Below, one piece after another: positions 47,026-55,407 of a stretch of 64,000 nucleotides of DNA. This stretch comes from Streptomyces violaceoruber. Lineage in GTDB: Bacteria; Actinomycetota; Actinomycetes; Streptomycetales; Streptomycetaceae. How positions within the stretch are numbered: position 1 is the first letter of the stretch; every line of letters begins with the position of its first letter. Under the pieces are notes generated by a model. That model was not told the origin of the DNA, ran no database searches, and saw nothing but the letters and a program-made list of their open reading frames with translations. A program made the translations under genes and the position numbers. The DNA lies in contig NZ_CP137734.1 of the NCBI RefSeq assembly GCF_033406955.1, positions 4,216,001-4,280,000 on the forward strand, in the 5' to 3' direction.

Positions 47026-47102
47026 GGGGCTATAGCTCAGTTGGTTAGAGCGCATCCCTGATAAGGATGAGGCCACAGGTTCAAATCCTGTTAGCCCCAC
47101 CA
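47026..47102 (+). tRNA. tRNA-Ile (GAT anticodon), CCA encoded
   Basis: The sequence folds as a cloverleaf: acceptor GGGGCTA pairs with TAGCCCC, the D-arm is TAGCTCAGTTGGTTAGAGC, the anticodon loop CTGATAA gives GAT, and the T-arm is present. The 3' CCA is encoded at 47100-47102. Its 3' half is repeated twice downstream, so it has served as an integration site. Confidence 0.97.
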
Positions 47103-47115
47103 GCACGAAGACCCC
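47064..47115 (+). repeat. Attachment-site repeat R1 (tRNA-Ile 3' end)
   Basis: This 52-base segment, from the tRNA anticodon stem into the terminator, recurs at 48121-48172 (51 of 52 identical) and at 48749-48800 (about 47 of 52). Confidence 0.85.
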
Positions 47116-47140
47116 CAGTCGGCAACGGCTGGGGGTCTTT
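47108..47140 (+). terminator. Terminator after tRNA-Ile
   Basis: A perfect 11-bp stem (47108-47118 with 47129-47139) followed by T residues, directly behind the tRNA. Confidence 0.85.
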
Positions 47141-47157
47141 GACATCCATGGCTGACA

Positions 47158-47292
47158 TCAGCCGATGAGTGGATCTTCCAGGAGTTCGGCGAGCATGCCC
47201 ACCGCTTAGCGCTCACTGTCGCCCACGACGTGCGTGTACACGTCCATGGTCGTGCTGATCTGACTGTGTCGGAGGATCGCCTGAGCTCCGGG
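47158..47292 (-). pseudogene. Tyrosine-integrase C-terminal remnant with in-frame stop
   Basis: Reading minus from 47280 gives AILRHSQISTTMDVYTHVV then GDSER, a TAA at 47206-47208, and then in the same frame AVGMLAELLEDPLIG and a TGA. The first part has the box-II histidine (LRHS) and the catalytic tyrosine (DVYTHV) of phage-type tyrosine recombinases. Upstream of about 47292 the similarity fades. The tail ends 41 bases from the tRNA attachment repeat, the normal place for an integrase gene. It is a broken leftover of an integrative element. Confidence 0.8.
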
Positions 47293-47489
47293 CGCCGCTC
47301 CTGCCTTCGGCCCGCTCCGCCCGCGCTGCGCCGACGCGCGCCCACAGGTGGGTAGGGCCGGTAGCCACGAGTCGATCACCGCATAGAGCGGCCCGCGGTC
47401 AAGGCAATGCCTTCGGCGGGGGGTCGACGGCGGACGGGATGGGAGTCGGGGAGGGTTGTGGTTCAGCGGACGCCGCTGACGTCGGCGCT

Positions 47490-47900
47490 TCAGTTCTCGG
47501 ACGAGTCTGCTTCGGCGTGTTCGGCAAAGACCTCGCGTGCCACGGCGTAGCTGTCAAACGCGCGAGCGACACCCGCGTAGACGGCCATCTGGATGAAGGC
47601 TTCGACGATCTCCTCTTTGGTCACGCCATTGTGCAGAGCGATACGCAGCTGGCCCCGGAGCGGCTCGAGGATGCCCAGGCTCGCCGTAATGGTGACCGAG
47701 ATGAGTGCGCGGGTGCGGAGGTCGAGATGCTCGCTGCGAGTCCATGCGTCATTGAAGGCGTGTTCGGTCGCGATCCGTGTGAAGTCGTAGGCGTTGTCAG
47801 GTTCCGTCGGCCTGGGATCGACGTACGGCGCCAGGCTGAAACCAAGGATCTTCTCGGCGTTGTTCAGAGCACGCGTGTAGTCAGCGTCGTGTTCCGTCAT
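47490..47900 (-). CDS. Carboxymuconolactone-decarboxylase-family (AhpD-like) protein
   Basis: The 136-residue protein starts MTEHDADYTRALNNAEKILG. It contains the CMD-family core LDLRTRALISVTITASLG, then LRGQLRIALHNGVTKEEIVEAFIQMAVYAGVARAFDSYAVAREVF. The peroxidase CxxC pair of AhpD is absent, so it is closer to PcaC-like decarboxylases or to uncharacterised relatives. ATG 47900 is chosen over the longer frame, though the RBS is weak. It lies within the integration scar and may be cargo of a lost element. Confidence 0.8.
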   Translation of the reverse strand: MTEHDADYTRALNNAEKILGFSLAPYVDPRPTEPDNAYDFTRIATEHAFNDAWTRSEHLDLRTRALISVTITASLGILEPLRGQLRIALHNGVTKEEIVEAFIQMAVYAGVARAFDSYAVAREVFAEHAEADSSEN

Positions 47901-48464
47901 GGCGTCATTCTGCGCGCTGCCGACCCAAGGGCATTGGACCGGCACGACGCTCGAATCAGTCCACTATGTTGGGTTTGTCTAGAGCGCCCCTTTTCGCCGA
48001 TGCCAGTACCTGACACCAACAAGGCTGGACAGCAACAGACACCGCCGAACCTCGACGGACGGCTAGTCAAGGCGGGAGACGAGTTGGCCGACGTTCAGGG
48101 GCGCCATGATCGACCTGATGAGGATGAGGCCACAGGTTCACATCCTGTTAGCCCCACCAGCACGAAGACCCCTTGGCATCCATGGCTGACGTCAACCGAT
48201 GCGTGGGTCCTGGGAGGCACCTTCAGGTCCTTGCCGACCTTGGGCATGCCGAACAGGAGAGCGACGTGCCGCGTGAGCGCCGGCCTTCTCCCGGGGCAGG
48301 GCCGCCATGAACGTCCGGATCTGAGCCGGGTGAGCTTGACCAGCGGTTTCTTGCCGAGAGCTGGGGGAGCGGTGGGTGGTGCAGGACTTCGGCCGCGCCG
48401 TTGAAATAGCGACGCATGTACGCTCGGCTGTGATCAGTCATCTCTTGGCTTGGGGGAAGTACCG
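47901..48464. other. Gene-poor segment inside the integration scar
   Basis: These 564 bases contain no convincing gene. They look less GC-rich at about 47900-48000 than the core. They include repeat R2 and the last codons of a second integrase (DPRIG and TGA, minus strand, at about 48192-48209). A 72-codon frame at 48223-48441 (minus) lacks a well-placed RBS. Confidence 0.6.
48121..48172 (+). repeat. Attachment-site repeat R2
   Basis: A copy of the tRNA-Ile 3' end with one mismatch in 52. The similarity to the R1 side continues, after loss of the terminator hairpin, through about 48205 and includes an integrase stop region. R2 also shares upstream sequence GATCGACC with R3. Confidence 0.85.
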
Positions 48465-48665
48465 ATGACGAAGGGCCCGTTCGTCGCCATGGCCGGCGCT
48501 ACCGCAGCGCTTGGGACCGCACTTGGATCGCTCGCGCTCCAGCTTCGCGCAGACGGTTACGAGCAGTACGTCGAATCCGTCGCCACCTTCAGCATCCTGA
48601 TGTTCGTCACCTCGGCCCTCACCGTGGTGACCTGGGTCCGTGACGGTCGGCCGCACACGAACTGA
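48465..48665 (+). CDS. Small two-segment membrane protein
   Basis: The 66-residue protein MTKGPFVAMAGATAALGTAL to RDGRPHTN has two hydrophobic segments (about 5-24 and 38-56). A GGGGGAA RBS lies 7-8 bases before the ATG. It lies between repeats R2 and R3, so it is probably cargo of an integrated element. I recognise no family. Confidence 0.55.
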   Translation: MTKGPFVAMAGATAALGTALGSLALQLRADGYEQYVESVATFSILMFVTSALTVVTWVRDGRPHTN

Positions 48666-48748
48666 AGTGCGTCGGCGAGTCCGGCAAGGGTGTCCCTCTG
48701 CCTGGCATCGACGCCGTCGATCGGTGGAGTCACCCGATCGACCCGGTA

Positions 48749-48800
48749 AGGATGAGGCCACAGGTTCACATCCTGTGAGTCCCATCAGCACCAAGACCCC
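48749..48800 (+). repeat. Attachment-site repeat R3 (outer)
   Basis: A third, more diverged copy of the tRNA-Ile 3' end (about 47 of 52 identical to R1). Like R1, it is followed by a terminator stem. Confidence 0.8.
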
Positions 48801-48823
48801 CGGCCGGTACGGCTGGGGGTCTT
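48793..48823 (+). terminator. Terminator-like hairpin at R3
   Basis: A stem of about 13 bp with one G-T pair, equivalent to the hairpin after tRNA-Ile. Confidence 0.6.
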
Positions 48824-48868
48824 CGCGTTCGCCGTCGGGCGCCGCGGTGGGACGAGTCCAGGAAAAGA

Positions 48869-48906
48869 CCCGACCGCTGGCGACGGGGGATGCGCCAGCG
48901 GTCGGG
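48869..48906 (-). terminator. Terminator of the WD-repeat NTPase gene
   Basis: A perfect 14-bp stem (48869-48882 with 48893-48906), followed on the minus strand by TCTTTTCC, 99 bases past the stop codon. Confidence 0.75.
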
Positions 48907-49005
48907 CTGTGGCCAAGGCTAACAAGGCCGGGTGTCCAGTGGGTGCCGACTGGTCGGTCGGGTACCGGAGATGTGACAGGGATCACGTGTGGGGCGGGGA
49001 GTGCC

Positions 49006-52000
49006 TCACTGGTGGCACGGTGGCTCGTAGTCCAGGCGTGGCAGGTACTCGTGCCACTTCTCCTCGGTCAGCACACCCCGGGTGGCCGAGCAGATGCGGT
49101 CGATGGCGTCGTCCACGCCCAGGCTCCACAGCCGGACCGTGTCCGTGCCGCTGGACACCCCGAGCATGTGGCTCACGGGGCTGAAGGACAGGAAGTTGCC
49201 CGTCTTGGCGTTGGGACTCATCGCCCGGCCGATGGGGGCCGCCTCGGCGGGGTCGGTGACGCTCCAGAGCCGGACCGTGTTGTCGTTGGCGCCGCTGGCC
49301 AGGGTGTCGCCGTCCTGGCTGAACGTCAGCGACACCACCGAGTCGGTGTGTCCGGCGAGCGTGGTCCCGCCTCCGGACCCTTCGCCCGGCTCGGTGACGT
49401 CCCAGAGCCGGACCGTGCCGTCGTCGCTGCCGCTGGCCAGGGTGTGGCCGTCGGGGCTGTAGGCGAGGACGTTGACGGGCCCGAGGTGCCCGGTACGGGC
49501 CGCGCCGAGGCGGGTGGCGTGCGCGGGGTCGGTGACGTCCCAGAGGCGTACGGCGTCGTCGGCACCGCCACTGGCCAGGGTGCGGCCGTCCGGGCTGAAC
49601 GCGAGCGTGTTCACGTATCCCGAGTGGCCGGCGAGCGGTTTGCCCAGGCGACGGGGGCGGGACGGGTCGTCGGCGTTCCACAACTGGATGGTGCGGTCGT
49701 CGTGGGCCGTGGCCAGGGTGCGGCCGTCCGGGCTGAACGCCAGCGTGTCGGGGCCCGCGTAGCGGGTGCTCAGCGCCACGGGCGGCCCGTGGGCGGTGGG
49801 CCCGGCCGGGTCCGTGACGTCCCACAGTTGCAGCGCGCGGCCCCCCACGAGGACCGCGAGCGTCCCGCCGTCCGGCGAGAACACCAACGACCGTATGTCA
49901 CCGTCCCCCGGCTCGAAGGGGGCGCTCAGGGAGACGGGCCGGCCGGGGTCCGTCACGTCCCAGAGCCGGACCCGGCCGTCGCGGGCCGCCGTGGCCAGTA
50001 CGTGCCCGTCCGGACGGAAGGCCCCGATGCGGCCGATCATGTCCGACGTCGGCAGCGACCACAGGCGGACCTTGCTGTCGCCGCTGCCGGTGGCGAGGGT
50101 GTGGCCGTCGGGGCTGAAGCCGAGCGCGTACATCTCACCGCTGCCTCCGGCCAGGGGCACGCCGACCTGCGAGGGGTAGGCCGGGTCGCTGACGTTCCAC
50201 AGGCTCGCCGTACTGTCCGCGCTGCTCACCGCGAGCATGGCGCCGTCGGGGCTGAACGCCACCGCCCAGACGGGACCGCTGTGGCCGGTCAGCGGTGCGC
50301 CGACGGGCTTCGCCCCGGCGGGGTCGGTGACGTCCCAGAGCTGGACGGTGTCGTCGGCGCTGCCGCTGGCCAGGGTGTGGCCGTCGGGGCTGAAGGCAAC
50401 GGAGTGCACCAGGCCGCTGTGGCCGGCCAGCGGTGCGCCGGCCGGCTCGGGACGGCGGGGATCGCTCACGTCCCAGAGCCGGACCTTGTCGTCGTCGCCG
50501 CCGGACGCGAGCGTGTCGCCGTCGGGGCTGAAGGCCACCGAGCGCACCGCCCCCGTGGAACCGGTCAGGGTGTCGAGCGCCTCGGGGGCGCGTCGGTCGG
50601 CCACGTTCCACAGGCGGACGGAGTGGTCGTCGTGGGCGGAGGCCAGGGTGCGGCCGTCCGGGCTGAAGGCGAGCAGGTAGACGGTGCCGCCGTGGCCGTC
50701 CAGCGGTGCCCCGAGCGGTCGCGGGCGGCCGGGGTCGGTGACGTCCCAGAGCCGGATCGTGCCGTCGTCCGAGGCACTGGCGAGGGTGCGGCCGTCCGGG
50801 CTGAAGACCGCGGTGCTCACCCAGCTGGTGTGTCCGGTGAGGGGCTTGCCCAGCTGCTGGGGACGGCCGGGGTCCGAGACGTCCCAGAGCCGGACGGTCC
50901 GGTCGTAGCTGGCCGTCGCCAGGATCCGTCCGTCGGGGCTGAAGGAGGTGAGGTAGACGGCGCCGGTGTGCCCGAGGAGGGGGGTGGCCAGAGGCGCGTT
51001 CACGATCGAGATCAGCCGGTTCCTGACGTCCTCGTCGTCCGGCCGCAGGCGGTGGGCCGCCAGATCGAGCTGGGCCGACAGGGACGGATCGGTGTCCTGG
51101 ACCCGGTCCGCCTCGGCGACCACCTGCTCGAACACGGCGTCGTTGCGCTGCTGCCAGGCGAGCACCGCGGAACCGACGGCCAGGAGGGCCAGGACGACCA
51201 GCGCCGACACCGCGGCACGGCTGATCATGACGGTGCGCCTGCGCAGCCTGACCGCGGCGGCCAGGAACTCCACCGCGCTGCGGGTCAGGAAGGTGTCGTC
51301 GGCCGACTTGGCCCAGCCGTCGGCCTGCGCCAGCCGGGAGCCCCGGTAGAGCAGCGCGGAGTCGCGGTCCGACTCCTCCCAGGCCAGGCCGTCCTCCTCC
51401 AGGCGCTGCCGCAGCAGGTTTCCGGCGCGGTCCTCGTCGATCCAGTCGCGCAGCCGGGGCCAGGCGTGCAGAAGCGCCTCGTGGGTGATCTCCACGGTGT
51501 CCGCGTCGAGCGTCACCAGCCGGGCCCGCACCAGCGCCTCGAGGGACTCCTCGGTCTTGTCCGGGTCCCTCGCCTCCTCGGCCAGCCGGCGCCGGGTACT
51601 GCGCCTGCGGGTGGCCTGCGTGTCCTCGCTCAGCCGGATCAGCCTGAGCAGCAGCAGCCGCGCGGCCGTGCGGGCCGCCGGGTCCAGACCGGACCAGGCC
51701 CGCTCGGCGGTCGCGGCCACCGCGCCCTGGATGCCGCCGGCCGCGCGGTACCCGGCCAGGGTCAGCCGGCCCGCCTTGCGCCGCTGCCAGGTGGCGAGCA
51801 GGGCGTGGGACAGGAGCGGCAGCACGCCCGCGTCGTGCTCGCCCACGGCCCGAAAGGCGTGGGAGTCGCAGCCACCGCGCGGGCCGTCGGTGCTCACCTC
51901 GCGGATGATCAGCTCGGCGAGGCCCGGTTCCAGCTCCATGCCGACCGCCCTGGCGGGGGCGGTCACCGCCTCGCGCAGCTCCGCCGTGGTCAGCGGCCCG

Positions 52001-54000
52001 AGCACCATGTGCCGGTGCTGCAGCGCGTCGGCCAGCTCGGGGTACCGCAGGCACCGGTCGTAGAAGTCGGCGCGTACGCCCAGGGTCACCAGCACCGGCG
52101 GCGGGTCCCCGTGCGCGCCGGGCAGGCAGGCGGCCTGGAGCAGCTGGATGAACACGCGCCGGTCCGCCTCGTCGGCGCAGAGCGTGAACAGCTCCTCGAA
52201 CTGGTCCACGATGACGACCGGCCGGGCAGCGGCGGGGTCGTCGGGGCCGCCTGCGTGGTCTTCCCGGCCGTCGGGGGGTGCCGTGCCCGGCGGGCGCGTC
52301 CGGATCGCCCGGGCGGTCGGGTTCGCCTGCCCCGGCGGGCCGTCTGGGCGGGTCTCACCGTCCGAGGGCGTCCTGCCGAGCTGTCGCGCCGGGCTGGCCG
52401 GGCCGTCCTGGGCACCGAGGTCGGCTTTCCGAGCCCGATCGCTGAGACCGGCCTGCCTGTCCTGTGCGTCCTGGACGGTCTGCCCGTCCTGGCCGACTTG
52501 CCCGTCCTGGCCGGCCTCGCCGTACGGGTCTGCCCTGCCGTCCCCGTCTGGCCGCCTCGCGGGGGCGATCGGGGCGTGCCGAATCTCCCGGCCGGTCTGG
52601 CCGCTCCGGCCGCTCTGGTCCGTTTGGCCTCCCTGACCTCCCTGACCTCCCCGGTTTTCCTGGCCCTGGCCCTCTCGTCCTGTTTGTTCCGTTTGATCGA
52701 CCTGGCCCGTGTTGCCCGGCTGGTCGTCCGCGTCGGCCCTGTCGCCCCCGTCCGCCTGCCCCGCTGGGGCGACCGGGTCGGTCCGGTCGCCCGGGTCCGG
52801 CCCGACCGCCTGGCTCACCCGGGCCGTCCGCCCGGTCTCGCCGTTCCGGCATGCCGAGATGTCCGGGCCGCTCGGGCTCGTTGAGCCGTCCCGGTCTGTT
52901 CGGCCTGTCTTGCCTGCCTCGTCAGCCCGCTCTGTCTGGTCGTCCTGTCGTGCCCGATCGGCCCCGGCTGCCTGGTTGGTCCGTCTTCCGGGGTCGGCAG
53001 GGTCGGCAGGGCCAGGCCGGTGCCTGTCCGGCCCGTTCTGCCCGTGCAGTCCGTGCCGTCTGCCCGGACCGTCCTGACTTTCCGGCCCGTTTTGCCCGGC
53101 AAAGCCCTTACGTCCGCCCCTGCTCTCCCGCCCCTCCCGCCCCTCCTGCCCGGACGGGGCTTCCGTGGATGCTGCCCAGGCCGCGAAGGCTGCTCTGACG
53201 GCGTCCTCGGTCTCCGGGTCGCCCGGGTTCCAGGTCCCGGGGGAACCCGGGTCCCGGCCCGCCGTTTCCCGTATGGCGACGACGACGGGCGCGAGCTGCG
53301 GTACCAGGCGGGTCAGTTCGCCGAGCGGGTCGGCCCCCGGCACGAGCTGGAGCACCCTTCTGGGCGGACCGCACCCGGCGTCCCGCGAGCCGGCGCGCAG
53401 GGCGGGCACCAGGCCGGCGTTCAAAAGGGAGGACTTCCCTGCCCCGGAGGCGCCGACCAGCATGACCAGACCGCCGGTGTCCCGCGTGGCGTCGAGCTGG
53501 GCGAGCAGGGCCCGCGTGCTCCGCTCCCGCCCGAAGAACCAGTCGGCGTCCTGCCGGCGGTAGGCGGCCAGGCCCCGGTAGGGGCAGACCCCGCCGAGGG
53601 CCGCCGGAGCCTCGGCGGGGGTCTGCTCCTCCACCGCGGCCGCCCCGGGGCGTTCACCGCTCGGGTCGGCCAGCGCCCGCTCCCACAGGCGCTGCCACTG
53701 GACCAGGTCGTACAGACCGGCGGAGACCGGTACGGGCCGTGCGCGCCGGGCCTGGGGTATGAGGACGTGCAGGACGGCCGCGAGGGCGGGGAACTGGGCC
53801 GGCACGTTCTTGGCCCGCCGCCAGTCGCTGATCCGCTGGGCGGAGACCCGCACCGGACGCCCTCGTTCGTCGACGCGCTGGAGCCGGACGACGGCCTCGG
53901 ACACACGTTTGAGGGGAGGGTTGCCGGCCTCCCTGTACAGCAGTGCGAGGCGTTCTGCGAAGGCCGTGCGTGCCCCTGAGTCGAAACTCAAGGCCTCCAC
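49006..54000 (-). CDS. Giant STAND-type NTPase with HTH, collagen-like insert, membrane segment and 14 WD repeats
   Basis: The 1664-residue protein has, in order: an N-terminal helical HTH-like region (about 10-85, RVSAQRISDWRRAKNVP); an nSTAND NTPase with YRGLAAYRRQDADWFFGRE at 141-159, Walker A GASGAGKS at 183-190 and Walker B VVIVDQFEEL at 595-604; winged-helix/helical parts (to about 910); a transmembrane segment (about 925-948); and 14 WD repeats (about 1008-1640), enough for two seven-blade propellers. Residues about 281-590, between Walker A and B, are a low-complexity Gly/Gln/Asp/Arg insert. GTG 54000 has an AAGGA with no spacing; TTG 53991 has AAGGAG at 8 bases and may be the true start. 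STAND ATPases act as signal or defence switches; the role here is unknown. Confidence 0.85.
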   Translation of the reverse strand: MEALSFDSGARTAFAERLALLYREAGNPPLKRVSEAVVRLQRVDERGRPVRVSAQRISDWRRAKNVPAQFPALAAVLHVLIPQARRARPVPVSAGLYDLVQWQRLWERALADPSGERPGAAAVEEQTPAEAPAALGGVCPYRGLAAYRRQDADWFFGRERSTRALLAQLDATRDTGGLVMLVGASGAGKSSLLNAGLVPALRAGSRDAGCGPPRRVLQLVPGADPLGELTRLVPQLAPVVVAIRETAGRDPGSPGTWNPGDPETEDAVRAAFAAWAASTEAPSGQEGREGRESRGGRKGFAGQNGPESQDGPGRRHGLHGQNGPDRHRPGPADPADPGRRTNQAAGADRARQDDQTERADEAGKTGRTDRDGSTSPSGPDISACRNGETGRTARVSQAVGPDPGDRTDPVAPAGQADGGDRADADDQPGNTGQVDQTEQTGREGQGQENRGGQGGQGGQTDQSGRSGQTGREIRHAPIAPARRPDGDGRADPYGEAGQDGQVGQDGQTVQDAQDRQAGLSDRARKADLGAQDGPASPARQLGRTPSDGETRPDGPPGQANPTARAIRTRPPGTAPPDGREDHAGGPDDPAAARPVVIVDQFEELFTLCADEADRRVFIQLLQAACLPGAHGDPPPVLVTLGVRADFYDRCLRYPELADALQHRHMVLGPLTTAELREAVTAPARAVGMELEPGLAELIIREVSTDGPRGGCDSHAFRAVGEHDAGVLPLLSHALLATWQRRKAGRLTLAGYRAAGGIQGAVAATAERAWSGLDPAARTAARLLLLRLIRLSEDTQATRRRSTRRRLAEEARDPDKTEESLEALVRARLVTLDADTVEITHEALLHAWPRLRDWIDEDRAGNLLRQRLEEDGLAWEESDRDSALLYRGSRLAQADGWAKSADDTFLTRSAVEFLAAAVRLRRRTVMISRAAVSALVVLALLAVGSAVLAWQQRNDAVFEQVVAEADRVQDTDPSLSAQLDLAAHRLRPDDEDVRNRLISIVNAPLATPLLGHTGAVYLTSFSPDGRILATASYDRTVRLWDVSDPGRPQQLGKPLTGHTSWVSTAVFSPDGRTLASASDDGTIRLWDVTDPGRPRPLGAPLDGHGGTVYLLAFSPDGRTLASAHDDHSVRLWNVADRRAPEALDTLTGSTGAVRSVAFSPDGDTLASGGDDDKVRLWDVSDPRRPEPAGAPLAGHSGLVHSVAFSPDGHTLASGSADDTVQLWDVTDPAGAKPVGAPLTGHSGPVWAVAFSPDGAMLAVSSADSTASLWNVSDPAYPSQVGVPLAGGSGEMYALGFSPDGHTLATGSGDSKVRLWSLPTSDMIGRIGAFRPDGHVLATAARDGRVRLWDVTDPGRPVSLSAPFEPGDGDIRSLVFSPDGGTLAVLVGGRALQLWDVTDPAGPTAHGPPVALSTRYAGPDTLAFSPDGRTLATAHDDRTIQLWNADDPSRPRRLGKPLAGHSGYVNTLAFSPDGRTLASGGADDAVRLWDVTDPAHATRLGAARTGHLGPVNVLAYSPDGHTLASGSDDGTVRLWDVTEPGEGSGGGTTLAGHTDSVVSLTFSQDGDTLASGANDNTVRLWSVTDPAEAAPIGRAMSPNAKTGNFLSFSPVSHMLGVSSGTDTVRLWSLGVDDAIDRICSATRGVLTEEKWHEYLPRLDYEPPCHQ
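52233..53160 (-). repeat. Low-complexity DNA coding the collagen-like insert
   Basis: About 930 bases code for GQ, GQDGQ, GGQGGQGGQ, TGRT and RAD-type short runs. There is no exact long unit, but GGNCAG-type codons recur. The insert lies wholly inside the NTPase gene and is in frame. Confidence 0.75.
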
Positions 54001-54363
54001 TCCTTACTTCCCCCGCACCTGGACGTCCGGACCGGAAAACTCACTCTATACGGCTGACCTGCGGCTACAGCAGTTTCCGGGTTCCGGAGCCTCCTCCGCG
54101 GCTACCTCGGGTGGCAGGATCGCGTCGCAGTGGCGAGGCGGCCCCGCGGCACCCGGACAGGTCAGCGGCTCAGCACTCGGAGAGCCACCCCATGGGGCCG
54201 CATGTTCTCGGTCAGCTTTCGGTGGCCCGTCCCTCCGAGCCCGTCCGGTACCGCACGCGAAAACGGCGCCGGCATGGTTTGGCACCGGTCCCCACGAGGG
54301 GAGGGACCGGGGCCAAACCATGCCGACGCGCACATGTGAACGGGCGGCGGCAGCCGCCGTCGG
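54001..54363. promoter_or_regulatory. Spacer upstream of the WD-repeat NTPase
   Basis: These 363 bases hold the promoter of the NTPase gene, not resolved, and a long hairpin at 54271-54324. No gene with an RBS is seen. Confidence 0.45.
54271..54324 (-). terminator. 22-bp hairpin, terminator of the gene at 54364
   Basis: Arms 54271-54292 and 54303-54324 pair over 22 bases with one mismatch, 40 bases after the stop codon of the upstream minus-strand gene. Confidence 0.75.
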
Positions 54364-54939
54364 TCAGTCCCCGGTGGGCGAGCCGGTGGACGACCCGCGG
54401 GCGGGCGGGACCAGCAGGTCGCGCTCCGGGTGCTTCTCGCCGGTGACGCGGCCCCGGATGCCGAGATCCGCCCTGGCCGCCTCGTGGAACGCGTTGACGG
54501 CGCGGAACGCGGCCCGGTGCCGCTCCCGCCACTCCTCCAGGCTGCCGTCGACCCGGCCGGTCGCCTGCCAGTCGATCTCGGCGAGCACCACGTTCAGCTC
54601 GTGCCCGGACTCGATGGCGTCGTCCCCGCCGAGCAGCATGACCCGCTCGAAGGCCGCCCCCCAGCGGAGGCTCGCCTGCGCGAGGTCGTCGCGGAGGTCC
54701 TCCTCGGGGCGGTGGGTCTCGCGCAGTCCCTCCCGCGCCTCGTACAGCGGCACGGACGCGGCGATCCGCAGTTTGGCGGCGTCCACGTACTCCCCGTAGG
54801 CGTCGACCTTCTTGTCGTCCCACCGCGTCAGCAGCTGGTTGCGGTTGCGGCTCCGCTCCATCAGGTAATTCGTGGCGTGTGTGGTCAGCGCGCCGACCAG
54901 CACGGCCGCGATCGTCACGAGTTGCTCGCCGGTCCCCAA
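54364..54939 (-). CDS. Membrane-anchored helical protein of unknown function
   Basis: The 191-residue protein has one N-terminal hydrophobic segment (about residues 5-24, EQLVTIAAVLVGALTTHATNY) and then a charged, helix-forming cytoplasmic part (RWDDKKVDAYGEYVDAAKLRI and LNVVLAEIDWQATGRVDGSLEEW). A TTG at 54939 is chosen because GAGGGGGG lies 5 bases upstream; a GTG at 54975 lacks an RBS. Proteins of this layout are common in Streptomyces, but I know no function. It shares a strand with the NTPase gene but is separated from it by a strong hairpin. Confidence 0.65.
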   Translation of the reverse strand: MGTGEQLVTIAAVLVGALTTHATNYLMERSRNRNQLLTRWDDKKVDAYGEYVDAAKLRIAASVPLYEAREGLRETHRPEEDLRDDLAQASLRWGAAFERVMLLGGDDAIESGHELNVVLAEIDWQATGRVDGSLEEWRERHRAAFRAVNAFHEAARADLGIRGRVTGEKHPERDLLVPPARGSSTGSPTGD

Positions 54940-55194
54940 GCCGTCCCCCCTCGGTCGCAACTCCGCACTCGGCACTCCGCAGGCCGGCGCGGGCCGACGC
55001 GGGACGTCAGTGCCGTCGAGGCCACCGCGGTGGCGCGGCGGAATGTGGGATTGCCGGACGATCTTACGAGGGCCGGGGCGGGCGGGCCAACCGGAGGGCC
55101 GGTCAACAAGCCTGCGTGCGGCGCGGGTTCAGTACGCCGATCCGTGGGCAGTCAGGTCGTGAAGGCTCCGAAACCGACCGCCGCTGGAGTGCGC

Positions 55195-55407
55195 ATGAGG
55201 ATCTCCGTCGACCCCGAGCAGTGTTACGGCTCCGGAGACTGCGTCCACCGGGCCCCGTCCGTCTTCACCCAGGTGGGCGGCCTCGGCGCCGTCATACCCG
55301 GCCGGGAGCACGACGTCGACGCCCCGCGGGTGCGCGAGGCGGCCGAAGGGTGTCCGTCCGCCGCGATCACCATCGCCCGCACGGAAGCGGAAGAGGTCCG
55401 GGGCTGA
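55195..55407 (+). CDS. Small [3Fe-4S]-type ferredoxin
   Basis: The 70-residue protein MRISVDPEQCYGSGDCVHRAP has the C-x5-C cluster motif and a later CPSAAI cysteine, which together fit three-cysteine [3Fe-4S] ferredoxins of actinobacteria. These usually feed electrons to cytochromes P450. No P450 is adjacent here; the next gene, overlapping its stop codon, is an FkbM methyltransferase. GGAG lies 6 bases before the ATG. Confidence 0.88.
   Translation: MRISVDPEQCYGSGDCVHRAPSVFTQVGGLGAVIPGREHDVDAPRVREAAEGCPSAAITIARTEAEEVRG

Larger units (their letters stand above)
48666..49005. other. Spacer with repeat R3 and two hairpins
   Basis: These 340 bases hold repeat R3 (48749-48800), a terminator hairpin attached to it (48793-48823) and the terminator of the WD-repeat gene (48869-48906). 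No gene is seen. Confidence 0.6.

Noticed and set aside
48223..48441. 72-codon minus-strand frame between repeats R2 and R3
   Set aside because: No well-spaced RBS and no recognisable sequence; kept only as part of the scar.
48640..52884. 1414-codon plus-strand frame opposite the WD-repeat NTPase
   Set aside because: It mirrors the WD repeats as a repetitive Gly/Val/Arg protein without family features or RBS. Codon third-position bias supports the minus strand.
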